Below, in pieces: positions 24,897 through 34,290 of a DNA stretch of 64,000 bases. The stretch's first letter is position 1. The number at the start of each line of letters is the position of its first letter. Source of the DNA: Bacteroidales bacterium (GTDB lineage Bacteria; Bacteroidota; Bacteroidia; Bacteroidales; UBA932); assembly GCA_017557535.1 (NCBI GenBank), contig JAFYYM010000080.1, positions 1 to 64,000 on the forward strand. Reading direction: 5' to 3'. Position numbers and translations under genes: made by a program. The notes under the pieces were generated by a model. It searched no databases, had not been told where the DNA came from, and saw only the letters and a program-made list of their open reading frames with translations.

Positions 24897-24902
24897 CATT
24901 TG
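24895..24902 (+). promoter_or_regulatory. Promoter -7 element of the nqr operon
   Basis: TACATTTG matches TAnnTTTG exactly and lies 47 nt upstream of the nqrA ATG. The -33 region lies inside the T-rich arm of the palindrome. Confidence 0.75.
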
Positions 24903-24949
24903 CACATTGTAAGCTGAAAATACTATCAACTTAATATCAATTAAAAATA

Positions 24950-26290
24950 ATGTCAAACAACATCGTGTTGAAAAAAGGGCTAAACATCCCTATCAGCGGA
25001 GAATCGGCCCTTGAGACAATGAGAACGATCGCGCCTGACGTTGTGGCTGTTAAACCCACCGACTTCAAGGGATTCTCCCCTAGACTTCTGGTGAAAGAAG
25101 GCGACAAGGTGCTCGCGGGATCCCCTGTTTTGGCAGACAAACAAAACCCCGACATCCTGCTCACATCTCCGGTAAGTGGAAATGTGCAGTCTATTGTCAG
25201 GGGTGAGAAGAGGAAGCTTCTGGCGGTCCTGATCAAGGCCGAGGGAGACGAGGCCGTTGATTTCGGTGCCAAGGATCCCACGACTCTTAAAGCCGAGGAC
25301 GTTAAGGAGAACCTTCTCAAAAGCGGTTTGTGGCCAAGTATCATCCAGAGGCCTTACGGTATTGTCGCCAATCCGACGCTTACCCCCAAGGCCATTTTCG
25401 TCTCCTCTTTCTCCACTGCTCCCCTGGCCGCCGATGCGGAGTTCGTCTTTAAGGATGACCTCGCGGCCATCCAGGCCGGTGTGACAGCCATCTCCAAGAT
25501 CGCAAAGGTTCATGTCTGCGTCAACAGCGAAAGCTCAGCATTCGCCTCTCTCCAAGACGCCACCGTCCACACCGTGGTCGCGAAGAAGCATCCCGCCGGA
25601 AACGTGGGAGTCCAGATCAGCCATATCTCCCCCATAAAGAAGGGCGAGACTGTATGGACATTGAGCCTCCTCTCACTGGCCGCTATCGGAAAGCTCTTCC
25701 TAAATGGGAAGATCGACCTGTGCCGCAAAGTCGCCGTCACTGGTCCCGCCGCTCTGAAGACCGGTTACGTCAACGCTCTTCCCGGCACTCCAGTCAGCGC
25801 TCTGGACGGTTGCTTCGACCCCGAGGTCGAGACCAGGTTCATCAGCGGTGACGTCCTCTCCGGTGAGAGCATCGGGAAAGATGGCTATCTCGGTTTCTTC
25901 GACAATCAGGTGACCCTCATCAAGGAAGGTCGTGAAAGAGAATTGCTCGGCTGGGCGAATCCCCTGAGATTCAACCAATTCAGCTCCTCCATGGCTTATT
26001 TCTCCTGGTTGCTTCCCAAGAAGAAGTACAACATGGACACCAACACCCACGGCGGTGTCAGGGCATTTGTGTGTTCTGATGTCTATGGCAAAGTGCTTCC
26101 TATGGACATCTTCCCTGTCTATCTTGTCAAGGCTTGCCTAGCAGGCGACATCGACAAGATGGAGCAGTTCGGAATCTACGAGGTCCTTCCTGAGGATCTG
26201 GCCCTATGCGAGTTCGTGGATCCTTCCAAGAACGACATCCAGGCCATCATCCAGGACGGCATCAACCTCATGATCAAGGAAATGGCATAA
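24950..26290 (+). CDS. nqrA: Na+-translocating NADH:quinone reductase subunit A
   Basis: The 446-residue soluble subunit begins with the typical LKKGLNIPISGES and has PTDFKGFSPRLLVKEGDKVLAGSPVLADK (lipoyl/biotinyl-like barrel), SPVSGNVQSIVRGEKRKLLAV and AVTGPAALKTGYVNALPG. NqrA lies at the cytoplasmic face of the complex and contributes to the quinone site. It is the first gene of nqrABCDEF, with its own promoter about 50 nt upstream. The order and spacing match the canonical operon. Confidence 0.97.
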   Translation: MSNNIVLKKGLNIPISGESALETMRTIAPDVVAVKPTDFKGFSPRLLVKEGDKVLAGSPVLADKQNPDILLTSPVSGNVQSIVRGEKRKLLAVLIKAEGDEAVDFGAKDPTTLKAEDVKENLLKSGLWPSIIQRPYGIVANPTLTPKAIFVSSFSTAPLAADAEFVFKDDLAAIQAGVTAISKIAKVHVCVNSESSAFASLQDATVHTVVAKKHPAGNVGVQISHISPIKKGETVWTLSLLSLAAIGKLFLNGKIDLCRKVAVTGPAALKTGYVNALPGTPVSALDGCFDPEVETRFISGDVLSGESIGKDGYLGFFDNQVTLIKEGRERELLGWANPLRFNQFSSSMAYFSWLLPKKKYNMDTNTHGGVRAFVCSDVYGKVLPMDIFPVYLVKACLAGDIDKMEQFGIYEVLPEDLALCEFVDPSKNDIQAIIQDGINLMIKEMA

Positions 26291-26297
26291 TAAGGCA

Positions 26298-27437
26298 ATG
26301 ACTATGGAAGAAAATACAGTAAAACCCGGCCTTTTCGAGAAAGGCGGCAAATTAGGGTGGCTGCATTCCACATGGGATGCCTTTGACACCTTCCTTCGTG
26401 TTCCCGCGACCGTAACCGCCAAGGGATCGCACGTGAGGGATTCCATCGACATCAAACGAGTGATGATCCTCGTGGTGATCGCCCTTGTCCCCGCCGCTTT
26501 GTTCGGCATGTGGAACGTCGGTTATCAGCACGACATCTATGCTCATGACCTTCCCGGTTTCTGGAACCAGTTCTTCTGGGGCCTTTGGAAGGTGCTTCCT
26601 TTATACATAGTATCTTACATCGTCGGTCTCGGCATAGAGTTCACCAGCGCTCAGATCAAGGGCGAGGAAGTCAACGAGGGTTATCTCGTGTCAGGTTTCC
26701 TCATTCCGCTCATCGTCCCTGTCGACGTTCCCCTCTGGATGCTTGCCCTCGCTGTGGCTTTCGCGGTCATTTTCGGCAAGGAGGTCTTTGGAGGAACCGG
26801 AATGAATTTCCTCAACCCGGCTCTCTTGAGCAGGGCATTCCTCTTCTTCTCCTATCCGAGCTCGATGTCCGGATCACAGGTCTGGATCGCCCACCGCTGC
26901 GGCGCTGACGCCATCACGGGCGCGACCCCCCTCTCTTATATGTCTGAGGGTATGGATTCCATCTCCAACGCCGGTTACAGTTTCTGGAATATGTTCGCCG
27001 GAACAGTTCCCGGATCTGTCGGTGAGACTTCCGTGATCGCCATCCTGATCGGTGCCTTCATCCTCATATGGACCGGAGTCGCCAGCTGGAAGATCATGGT
27101 CTCCTCCGTCGCCGGTGCCCTATTCGTGGGCTGGCTCGGAACAGCTTTCGGCGCCACTGATGTTCCTGCCTATGTGCAACTTGTCATGGGTGGCTTCGCT
27201 TTCGGTACAGTCTTCATGGCCACTGATCCTGTCACATCAGCCCAGACTGAGTGTGGAAAATGGATCTATGGATTCCTTGTAGGAGCCCTCTGCATCACTG
27301 TCAGGCTCTTCAACCCCGGTTACGCCGAGGGAATGATGCTGGCCATTCTTCTTATGAACACCTTCGCCCCGCTGATTGACCATTGCGTCACATCCAGCGC
27401 CACCAAGAGAAGGGCGAAGAAAGTCTCGATCGCTTAA
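26298..27437 (+). CDS. nqrB: Na+-translocating NADH:quinone reductase subunit B
   Basis: The 379-residue membrane subunit has about ten hydrophobic segments. ADAITGATPLS carries the D-x-x-(S/T)-G-A-T motif, whose Thr holds covalent FMN attached by ApbE. GFLIPLIVPVDVPLWMLA and GGTGMNFLNPALLSRAF are strongly conserved pore-region blocks, and VFMATDPVTSAQT is typical of the NqrB/RnfD family. It takes part in electron transfer and Na+ translocation. It starts 7 nt after nqrA, with an alternative in-frame ATG at 26304. Confidence 0.97.
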   Translation: MTMEENTVKPGLFEKGGKLGWLHSTWDAFDTFLRVPATVTAKGSHVRDSIDIKRVMILVVIALVPAALFGMWNVGYQHDIYAHDLPGFWNQFFWGLWKVLPLYIVSYIVGLGIEFTSAQIKGEEVNEGYLVSGFLIPLIVPVDVPLWMLALAVAFAVIFGKEVFGGTGMNFLNPALLSRAFLFFSYPSSMSGSQVWIAHRCGADAITGATPLSYMSEGMDSISNAGYSFWNMFAGTVPGSVGETSVIAILIGAFILIWTGVASWKIMVSSVAGALFVGWLGTAFGATDVPAYVQLVMGGFAFGTVFMATDPVTSAQTECGKWIYGFLVGALCITVRLFNPGYAEGMMLAILLMNTFAPLIDHCVTSSATKRRAKKVSIA

Positions 27438-27449
27438 TTGTATAAGGAT

Positions 27450-28214
27450 ATGAATACCAACAGTAACACATATACGGTCATTTACACGACCATCATAGTC
27501 ACTTTGGTCGCCGCGATCCTGGCTTTCGTTTCCCAAGGCTTGAAAGCCAAGCAGGAAGCCAATGAGAAGGCTGACACCATCTCCCAGATGTTGACCGCCG
27601 CCAAGTTCGCGACCAAGGCCGAGCTCCAGAAGAGCGGCAATACCGCCGTTCTGGCTAAGTACGACGAGCAGATCGAGCAGGCTTTCACCGTCGGCACCGA
27701 CGGAAAGAAGATCGCAGACCTCGAGCGCGGCAAGGTCTTTTCTCCCAAGGACCTCAAGAAGCAGAACTACAAGATCAAAGACGGTAGTGACGCTGAGATC
27801 CCCGTGTTCATATTCAAGAACGGCACTACCGTGGTTCCTGTCTATGGAGCTGGCCTATGGGGTCCTGTTTGGGGCTACATAGCGTTTGAGCCTGGCTCAA
27901 CCACAATCAAGGGTGCCTACTTCGATCACGAGAGCGAGACCGCGGGTCTCGGCGCCAAGATCAAAGACGATCCGGCCTTCCAGGCTGAGTTCGAAGGCGA
28001 GAAAGCCGACTTCACCACCGCCAATGTTTTTGACATCGTGAAGGGTGGAGCCCCCAAGAATCCTGACGGCAAATCCGTGACCGACAATATGATTGACGCT
28101 ATCACCGGAGCCACGATGACTTCCAACGGTCTCGACGCCGCCATCGACACTTGGCTCGGCGCCTATTCCGCTTACTTTAAAGGAGCCGTCAACCCTAAAA
28201 CCGAGGAGGAATAA
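27450..28214 (+). CDS. nqrC: Na+-translocating NADH:quinone reductase subunit C
   Basis: The 254-residue protein has one N-terminal membrane helix (VIYTTIIVTLVAAILAFVSQ) and a periplasmic domain. YGAGLWGPVWGYIAF, DHESETAGLGAKI and the flavin site DAITGATMTSNGLD near the C-terminus identify NqrC; the Thr of GATMTS carries covalent FMN. The ATG at 27450 is preferred to the TTG directly after the nqrB stop. It is followed after 2 nt by nqrD. Confidence 0.97.
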   Translation: MNTNSNTYTVIYTTIIVTLVAAILAFVSQGLKAKQEANEKADTISQMLTAAKFATKAELQKSGNTAVLAKYDEQIEQAFTVGTDGKKIADLERGKVFSPKDLKKQNYKIKDGSDAEIPVFIFKNGTTVVPVYGAGLWGPVWGYIAFEPGSTTIKGAYFDHESETAGLGAKIKDDPAFQAEFEGEKADFTTANVFDIVKGGAPKNPDGKSVTDNMIDAITGATMTSNGLDAAIDTWLGAYSAYFKGAVNPKTEEE

Positions 28215-28216
28215 TC

Positions 28217-28831
28217 ATGGACGCTAAATTGAAAGAAACAATTCTGAATCCGATTTTCAAGGGCAACCCCATCACCGTCCTTGTCCTCGGTATATGCTCT
28301 TCGCTGGCAGTCACTGTCACCCTGAAAGGTGCGCTTGTCATGGCCCTCTCGGTCATAGTGGTTTGCGGAGTCTCCAGCTTGATTCTCTCGCTGCTGCGTA
28401 ACACCATTCCCAGCCGTGTGCGTATCATCGTCCAGTTAGTGGTCGTCGCCATGATGGTTATCCTTGTGGACCAGGTGCTCAAGTCCTTTGAGGCCACCTA
28501 TGCCATCGACAAGCAGTTGTCTGTCTACATCGGCCTTATCATCACGAACTGTATCGTCATGGGCCGCATCGAGGCTTTCGCCCTCGGTAATAAGCCTTGG
28601 CCTTCGTTCCTTGACGGTGTGGCAAATGGCGCCGGCTACGGCTTGATCCTCATTATCGTGGCATTCTTCCGCGAGCTTCTCGGAAGCGGCACCCTCTTCG
28701 GGGTCGACATCCTCAATTGGCTCGGATATGTGCCTAACAACCTGGTCATCCTCCCGCCTTTCGCCCTCATCCTCTTGGGATGCATCGTGTGGGTGCAGAG
28801 GAGCATCCAGAAAGACTTGCAGGAGAAATAA
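28217..28831 (+). CDS. nqrD: Na+-translocating NADH:quinone reductase subunit D
   Basis: The 204-residue integral membrane subunit has about six helices. LGICSSLAVTVTLKGALVM, YIGLIITNCIVMGRIEAFALGNKP and SFLDGVANGAGYGLILI are hallmark blocks of the NqrD/RnfE family. Together with NqrE it forms the membrane core that holds an intersubunit Fe centre. It is encoded 2 nt after nqrC and 15 nt before nqrE. Confidence 0.97.
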   Translation: MDAKLKETILNPIFKGNPITVLVLGICSSLAVTVTLKGALVMALSVIVVCGVSSLILSLLRNTIPSRVRIIVQLVVVAMMVILVDQVLKSFEATYAIDKQLSVYIGLIITNCIVMGRIEAFALGNKPWPSFLDGVANGAGYGLILIIVAFFRELLGSGTLFGVDILNWLGYVPNNLVILPPFALILLGCIVWVQRSIQKDLQEK

Positions 28832-28846
28832 TTAAACATCAAGGTT

Positions 28847-29443
28847 ATGGAATACATCAGCTTATTCGTAAAGTCAATCTTCGTTGACAACATGATCTTC
28901 GCATACTTCCTGGGTATGTGCTCATACCTGGCTGTATCGAAGAATGTGAAGACTGCCGCTGGCCTTGGTGTCGCTGTCATCTTCGTCCTGCTCGTGACTC
29001 TTCCTATCAACTACCTTCTCAACAAATATGTCCTCGCTCCCGATGCTCTGATCAAAGGTGTTGACCTGAGTTTCCTCAGCTTCATCATCTTCATCGCCGT
29101 CATCGCCGCGATCGTCCAAATTGTCGAGATGGTCGTCGAGAAGTTCAGTCCGTCTCTCTACTCCGCTCTCGGAATATTCCTCCCCCTGATCGCTGTCAAC
29201 TGCGCGATTCTCGGAGGCTCGCTGTTTATGCAGCAGAAAGATTTCGTGAACGTCGGTGAGTCGCTCGTCTACGCTCTCGGCTCCGGGATCGGTTGGTTCC
29301 TCGCCATAGTCTCCCTCGCGGCTATCCGTGAGAAGATGGCTTACAGCAAGGTGCCTGCCCCTCTCAAGGGTCTTGGAATCACTTTCATCACCGTCGGCCT
29401 TATGGCCATCGCGATGATGACATTTATGGGTATATCACTTTAA
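28847..29443 (+). CDS. nqrE: Na+-translocating NADH:quinone reductase subunit E
   Basis: The 198-residue, six-helix membrane protein is related to NqrD but inverted in topology. [46 protein letters not shown] and [21 protein letters not shown] are NqrE/RnfA signatures. The Cys residues in GMCSYLA and VNCAILG are those that ligate the intramembrane iron site shared with NqrD. It starts 15 nt after nqrD. Confidence 0.97.
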   Translation: MEYISLFVKSIFVDNMIFAYFLGMCSYLAVSKNVKTAAGLGVAVIFVLLVTLPINYLLNKYVLAPDALIKGVDLSFLSFIIFIAVIAAIVQIVEMVVEKFSPSLYSALGIFLPLIAVNCAILGGSLFMQQKDFVNVGESLVYALGSGIGWFLAIVSLAAIREKMAYSKVPAPLKGLGITFITVGLMAIAMMTFMGISL

Positions 29444-29458
29444 TAAGGAGGTACAGCT

Positions 29459-30727
29459 ATGTTAAACACAATCATCGGAGCGATCGCGACAATAGTTGTC
29501 GTCACGCTTATCTTAGTGGCTCTCCTCCTTATCATCAAGGCAAAGCTCACCCCCTCCGGTTCTGTCGCCATCAACATTAACGATGGCAAAAGGACAATGG
29601 AGGTTCCCCTTGGAGGCGACTTGATGCACACCCTCTCAGACCAGGGGATATTCCTCCCCTCCGCCTGCGGCGGCAAGGCCAACTGCGGCCAGTGCAAAGT
29701 GCAGGTACTTGAGGGCGGTGGAACTATCCTCCCCACCGAGAAGGGTTTCTTCAACCGCAAGCAGATCAAGGACGGCTACCGCCTGGCCTGCCAGGTCAAG
29801 ATCAAGGATAATATCAAGATCCAGGTTCCCGACTCTACCTTGAGCGTCAAGAAGCTTGAGTGCGAGGTGATCAGCAACGACAACGTGGCCACCTTCATCA
29901 AGGAATTCACGGTCAAGCTGCCCGAAGGCGAGAACATCGAGTTCAAGTCAGGAGAGTACATCCAGATCGACATCCCCGAATACGACATCGACTTCGCCGA
30001 CATCGACGTGGCGCCCGAGTACAGGGGTGACTGGGAGAAGTACGGGTTCTTCGGCATTAAGCACAAGAACACTGTCCCTACGATCAGGGCTTATTCAATG
30101 GCCTCGTATCCCGCCGAGAAGAACGTCATCAAACTCAACGTCCGTATCGCCACTCCTCCTTTCGACAGGAGCCAGCCTAGGGGCGTGTTCAAGATGCTGC
30201 CCGTTCCTCCGGGAGTCGCCTCATCCTACGTGTTCACCCGCAAGCCGGGCGACAAGGTGTGGATCAGCGGACCGTTCGGAGAGTTCCTTCTCCCGAAGGA
30301 CGATCCCGTGGAGCAGGAATATATCTTCGTTGGCGGTGGTGCCGGTATGGCCCCTCTGAGGAGCCACATCATGCACCTCTTCAAGACTTTGAAGACCGGC
30401 CGCAAGGTCAGCTTCTTCTACGGAGCCCGCGCCCTTGTCGAGGCCTTCTATCTTGAGGACTTCGCCGAGATAGAGAAAGAGTTCCCGAACTTCAAGTTCT
30501 ATCTCGCCCTCGACCGTCCGGATCCCGCGGCGGATGCCGCTGGTGTGAAATACACCGCCGGCTTCGTCCACAACGTGATGTACGAGACCTATCTCAAGGA
30601 TCACGAGACTCCAGAGGACATCAAGTACTTCATGTGCGGTCCGCCTATGATGGTCGGCGCCGTCAACAACCTGCTTGACAGCCTCGGTGTCCCGCCTGAG
30701 AGCATCCTCTATGACAACTTCAGTTAG
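29459..30727 (+). CDS. nqrF: Na+-translocating NADH:quinone reductase subunit F
   Basis: The 422-residue NADH-oxidising subunit has an N-terminal membrane helix (IGAIATIVVVTLILVALLLI) and a ferredoxin-like 2Fe-2S domain (SACGGKANCGQCKVQV, with the fourth Cys in RLACQVK). The FAD domain has IRAYSMASYPAE, and the NADH domain has FVGGGAGMAPLRSH, the Cys-containing KYFMCGPPMM and a C-terminal DNFS. It passes electrons from NADH through FAD and the iron-sulfur centre to the rest of the pump. It is the last gene of the operon and is followed by a strong terminator. Confidence 0.97.
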   Translation: MLNTIIGAIATIVVVTLILVALLLIIKAKLTPSGSVAININDGKRTMEVPLGGDLMHTLSDQGIFLPSACGGKANCGQCKVQVLEGGGTILPTEKGFFNRKQIKDGYRLACQVKIKDNIKIQVPDSTLSVKKLECEVISNDNVATFIKEFTVKLPEGENIEFKSGEYIQIDIPEYDIDFADIDVAPEYRGDWEKYGFFGIKHKNTVPTIRAYSMASYPAEKNVIKLNVRIATPPFDRSQPRGVFKMLPVPPGVASSYVFTRKPGDKVWISGPFGEFLLPKDDPVEQEYIFVGGGAGMAPLRSHIMHLFKTLKTGRKVSFFYGARALVEAFYLEDFAEIEKEFPNFKFYLALDRPDPAADAAGVKYTAGFVHNVMYETYLKDHETPEDIKYFMCGPPMMVGAVNNLLDSLGVPPESILYDNFS

Positions 30728-30764
30728 TCCCGATCAGGAACTACCAGATAATTGACACCTTTTA

Positions 30765-30800
30765 GAAAGCGCATGGTTTTTCCCATGCGCTTTCTTATAT
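30765..30800 (+). terminator. Terminator of the nqr operon
   Basis: GAAAGCGCATGG and CCATGCGCTTTC pair over 12 bp around a TTTTTC loop, followed by a T/A-rich stretch, 38 nt after the nqrF stop. The T-rich tail overlaps the next promoter. Confidence 0.85.
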
Positions 30801-30803
30801 TTG
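30796..30803 (+). promoter_or_regulatory. Promoter -7 element before the MBL-fold lipoprotein gene
   Basis: TATATTTG matches TAnnTTTG exactly and lies only 9 nt from the ATG at 30813, implying a very short or absent 5' leader. Confidence 0.65.
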
Positions 30804-30812
30804 TAAACGACC

Positions 30813-31757
30813 ATGGACAGAAGAGAATTCTTGAATATAGGCGCCGGAGCCGCCATGGCGACCGGAATCGCCGGAGTGTTGCCAGGATGCGCGGCGGCAG
30901 CTGTTAGCGTGAATAATAGCACTCCCATCCACCTCAAAGATGGTGAGGAAGGTGTATCCCCATTAAGAATGCGCTTCCTTGGCACAGGGGCAGCCGATTG
31001 GAATGGCAGGGATGACCGCGGTGAGTTGAGAAGGCTCTCCAGTGTTCTATTGGACGAGAAAGTACTGATAGACTTCACACCCTCTGACGGGGATATGATT
31101 CCTGAAGGCATAAAACCCGAGGTGATATTCTACACACATTCCCACGGTGACCATTACAACCCGGTGGCAGCCCTGAGGCTCGGTCTCAAACGCATACACC
31201 TTGGATCTTCCTGGGTTGAGCGAGCCAAGGCCGATTTTGGGAAGGCGTCCAAAGAAACCGGCATCAAAGTCCCTGAGATAGTTCCGCTCTCCCCCGGAGA
31301 TAAAGTGACGATATGCGGGATGACCCTGACGGCTCTCCCGGCGAACCACGCCACAGGAGACCTCAAGGAGCAGACACTCATGTACCTGATCGAGAAACAA
31401 GATGTCAGGGTTCTTTACGCAACTGACACTGGAGGCATCCCCGCGATAGCGGCAAGGCTTATAGGCATCGATCCTCACGCCAAAGGAAAGGCCATAACAG
31501 GTCTTGTCATGGAGGCCACGATGGGAATGGATGGAGACGAGGATTTCAGGATATTCACACATTCAAGCGTCAAGACTGTCGAACGAACCGTCCACATGCT
31601 CCTGCGTGAAAAGCGTTACCTTCCTCAAGAAGGGCAGCCTGTCTACCTAACTCATCTGGCCCGCACACTTCACGGAACGCAGACAGAGCTGGACGCCACG
31701 CTCCCCTCTCCTCTGAAAGCAGCCTATGACGGGCTGGAAGTCACTTTCAAGACATGA
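30813..31757 (+). CDS. Metallo-beta-lactamase-fold hydrolase, Tat-type lipoprotein
   Basis: The 314-residue protein begins with a twin-arginine-like signal, DRREFLNIGAGAAMATG, that runs into a lipobox (VLPGC, Cys26). It is therefore probably folded with its metals in the cytosol, exported by Tat and lipidated. The MBL core shows LGTGAADWNGRDDRGELRR, the metal motif THSHGDHYNP, LPANHATGD (third His), YATDTGG (bridging Asp) and LTHLARTLHG. The family includes phosphodiesterases and lactonases; the substrate is unclear. It is followed by an esterase gene 16 nt downstream and may act with it on secreted substrates. Confidence 0.82.
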   Translation: MDRREFLNIGAGAAMATGIAGVLPGCAAAAVSVNNSTPIHLKDGEEGVSPLRMRFLGTGAADWNGRDDRGELRRLSSVLLDEKVLIDFTPSDGDMIPEGIKPEVIFYTHSHGDHYNPVAALRLGLKRIHLGSSWVERAKADFGKASKETGIKVPEIVPLSPGDKVTICGMTLTALPANHATGDLKEQTLMYLIEKQDVRVLYATDTGGIPAIAARLIGIDPHAKGKAITGLVMEATMGMDGDEDFRIFTHSSVKTVERTVHMLLREKRYLPQEGQPVYLTHLARTLHGTQTELDATLPSPLKAAYDGLEVTFKT

Positions 31758-31773
31758 CTCTAACACCTCAATC

Positions 31774-32640
31774 ATGAGAAAAGCAATAATAACAGCCATC
31801 GCCATCCTCTTGGCCCTGCCAACGGCAATAATTTCCGTCAGCGGCCAGACCGCCATCCAGCAAAGATGCGTCCTAGGGACATTCAAGCATCAAGGCATGG
31901 TCAGGGAGTATTATCTTTACACCCCCGCCGGATTGACAGAAGGAGCTCCGCTAGTGCTTTGCCTACACGGATATGGTGGATCAGCCGCAAACGGAAAAGC
32001 CGAGCTTATGGATGCCGCGGACAGACATGGCTTCGCGATATGTTATCCAGATGGAAGCCTTGATCCTAAGGGCAAAAAAAGCTGGAATGTCGGTTATCCT
32101 TTCCAAAAGGGAATGCGAACCGATGATGTGGACTTCATAGCGAAACTTGCCCGCCACCTAAAGAAAGAACACGGTTACAACGTGGCTTTCTTAACCGGAA
32201 TGTCAAACGGAGGCGAAATGTGCTACCTTACAGCCCAGAAAAGGCCTAAGGCCTTCAAGGCTATCGCCTCGATCGCTGGCTTGACCCTGACTGACATGAT
32301 GCCACTCCGGTATAAAAAGCCGATTCCGTTCATGGAAGTCCACGGAACAGAAGACAGAGTCTCCGAATGGACAGGAGACCCAGCGAACGAAGGAGGTTGG
32401 GGGGCGTATATGGCTGTACCGGCAGCCTTAAGCCATATTATCGCGACAAACGGATGCGTCAGCGAGACGACTACCAACCTGCCCCAGAAAGAAGGACGTA
32501 ATCAAGTGATACTCCATCATTTCCAAGGAGGCGCGGCAGATGTTCTGGTCTATAAAGTGGTCGGAGGAAACCATAGCTGGTCGGACAAAGACATGGACAC
32601 ATGCGACGCCGTCCTGGAGTTCTTTAAAAAGAACCTATGA
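31774..32640 (+). CDS. Secreted PHB-depolymerase/feruloyl-esterase-like (CE1) hydrolase
   Basis: The protein has 288 residues with signal peptide ITAIAILLALPTAIISVSGQ. The alpha/beta-hydrolase pattern of the LpqC/CE1 group is clear: YLYTPAGLTEGAPLVLCLHGYGG (oxyanion), FAICYPDGS, the nucleophile elbow GMSNGGEM, FMEVHGTEDRV (acid) and VVGGNHSW (catalytic His). It probably releases acyl or feruloyl groups from plant glycans in the periplasm. The ATG at 31774 is chosen because upstream codons overlap the preceding gene. Its stop overlaps the 3' end of the convergent acyl-CoA synthetase gene by 6 nt. Confidence 0.85.
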   Translation: MRKAIITAIAILLALPTAIISVSGQTAIQQRCVLGTFKHQGMVREYYLYTPAGLTEGAPLVLCLHGYGGSAANGKAELMDAADRHGFAICYPDGSLDPKGKKSWNVGYPFQKGMRTDDVDFIAKLARHLKKEHGYNVAFLTGMSNGGEMCYLTAQKRPKAFKAIASIAGLTLTDMMPLRYKKPIPFMEVHGTEDRVSEWTGDPANEGGWGAYMAVPAALSHIIATNGCVSETTTNLPQKEGRNQVILHHFQGGAADVLVYKVVGGNHSWSDKDMDTCDAVLEFFKKNL

Positions 32641-34290
32641 TTGTCTGAGCTCGACTCGTCGGATCTTCCCGCTGATCGTCTTGGGAAGTTCATCCACAAA
32701 CTCCACGATACGGGGATACTTGTATGGTGCCGTAGTCCTTTTGACGAAGGTCTGTATATCTTTCACCAATTCCGGACCAGCCTGGGTGCGGTATTTATTT
32801 AACAGAATCACTGTCGCTTTCACGACAAACCCTCTCAGAGGGTCAGGAACACCTGTGACCGCGCACTCCACGACAGCGGGGTGCATCATGAGGACACTTT
32901 CCACCTCGAAGGGACTCACCCTGTAACCGGAAGTCTTGATTATATCGTCATTCCTGCCGATGAACCAGTAATAGCCATCCTCATCTCTCCAAGCCATGTC
33001 ACTTGTATGATACCACCCGTCATGCCAAACCTTGGCGGTCCTGTCAGGATCCCCAAGGTATCCCTTGAATAAGCCACAAGGCTTCCCTTGACTGACATTG
33101 ACGCATATCTCACCGATCTCACGCCCCTGGACAGGAGTTCCATCCGGCCTCAACAAGGCGATGTCATACTGAGGAGAAGGCACTCCCATGCTTCCAGGTT
33201 TGGGTTCCATCCATGGGAAAGTCCCAAGCAGGAGGGTGGACTCTGTCTGTCCATATCCCTCATGGATTTTCAGCCCGGTCTTCTCGAGCATGGTGTCATA
33301 GACTACGGAATTGAGAGCTTCTCCAGCCGTACAGAGGTATTCAAGTGAGGAAAGATCGTACTTCCCGAGGTCTTCCTGGATAAGGAATCGAAGTATGGTT
33401 GGAGGTGCGCAAAGCGAGGTGATCCTGTACTTACCAATTAACTCAAGTATATCCTCAGCATTAAAACGCGTATGGTCGTAAACGAATAAAGCCGCTCCGG
33501 CCAGCCACTGGCCATATAGTTTGCCCCATGCGGCTTTCCCCCAGCCGGTGTCCGCGATAGTCAGATGGAGGCTGTTTGGTCCAAGATTATGCCAGAATGC
33601 CCCTGTCGCCAGATGCCCTAGAGCATATGTCATGTCATGGGCGACCATCTTCGGCTCACCGGAAGTACCACTGGTGAAGTACAATAGCATTATATCATCG
33701 TTACTCCAGTCTTCCTGGGGACGGACAAAAGCAGGTGCTTCATCCCACTCCTTATGGAAATCATGGAAGCCTTCAGGAACCTCCTGGCCAACGCACACAA
33801 GAGCCTTTACGGAGCACTTGGGACCGCACTTCCGAACCGCTCTCGAAACATTTCCAAGGATATACTGATCCCCAGCGCACACGATAGCCTTGATCCCGGC
33901 TTTCTCAATCCTATATACTATGTCCAGATCCGTCAGAAGATGAGTCGCGGGTATAGCTACCGCCCCGATTTTGAGCAATGCAAGCATAGTGATCCAAAAT
34001 TCATATCTGCGGCCAAGAACCAGCATGACCATGTCGCCCTTCCCTATCCCCAAAGATTGGTAATAAGACGCTGCTTTGTCAGACAGGTCCTTCATATCCT
34101 TGAAAGAGAACCTACGGCACTCTCCTTGGTCATTTGTCCATAACAGCGCTAGTTTTTCAGGTGCCTCGGCAGCCCAGGCGTCCATCACATCATAAGCGAA
34201 ATTAAATCTCCCGGGGACATTGAGACGGAAATTATTCCTGAAATCCTCCATGCCGCAAAAAGCGGTTTTCTCCAAATATTTCTCTATCAT
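32635..34290 (-). CDS. AMP-forming acyl-CoA synthetase
   Basis: The 551-residue member of the adenylate-forming superfamily has LLYFTSGTSGEPKMVAHD (P-loop), EGYGQTESTLLLG, YHTSDMAWRDEDGYYWFIGRNDDIIKTSGYRVSPFEVE (hinge and A8) and the catalytic Lys in PKTISGKIRR. The pattern with TIADTGWGKAAWGKLYGQWLAGA is typical of medium-chain acyl-CoA synthetases. It activates a carboxylic acid with ATP and CoA in the cytosol. The ATG at 34290 gives the natural N-terminus; in-frame codons up to 34386 run into the palindromic intergenic region. It is divergent from an AraC-type regulator gene, which may control it. Confidence 0.9.
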   Translation of the reverse strand: MIEKYLEKTAFCGMEDFRNNFRLNVPGRFNFAYDVMDAWAAEAPEKLALLWTNDQGECRRFSFKDMKDLSDKAASYYQSLGIGKGDMVMLVLGRRYEFWITMLALLKIGAVAIPATHLLTDLDIVYRIEKAGIKAIVCAGDQYILGNVSRAVRKCGPKCSVKALVCVGQEVPEGFHDFHKEWDEAPAFVRPQEDWSNDDIMLLYFTSGTSGEPKMVAHDMTYALGHLATGAFWHNLGPNSLHLTIADTGWGKAAWGKLYGQWLAGAALFVYDHTRFNAEDILELIGKYRITSLCAPPTILRFLIQEDLGKYDLSSLEYLCTAGEALNSVVYDTMLEKTGLKIHEGYGQTESTLLLGTFPWMEPKPGSMGVPSPQYDIALLRPDGTPVQGREIGEICVNVSQGKPCGLFKGYLGDPDRTAKVWHDGWYHTSDMAWRDEDGYYWFIGRNDDIIKTSGYRVSPFEVESVLMMHPAVVECAVTGVPDPLRGFVVKATVILLNKYRTQAGPELVKDIQTFVKRTTAPYKYPRIVEFVDELPKTISGKIRRVELRQS

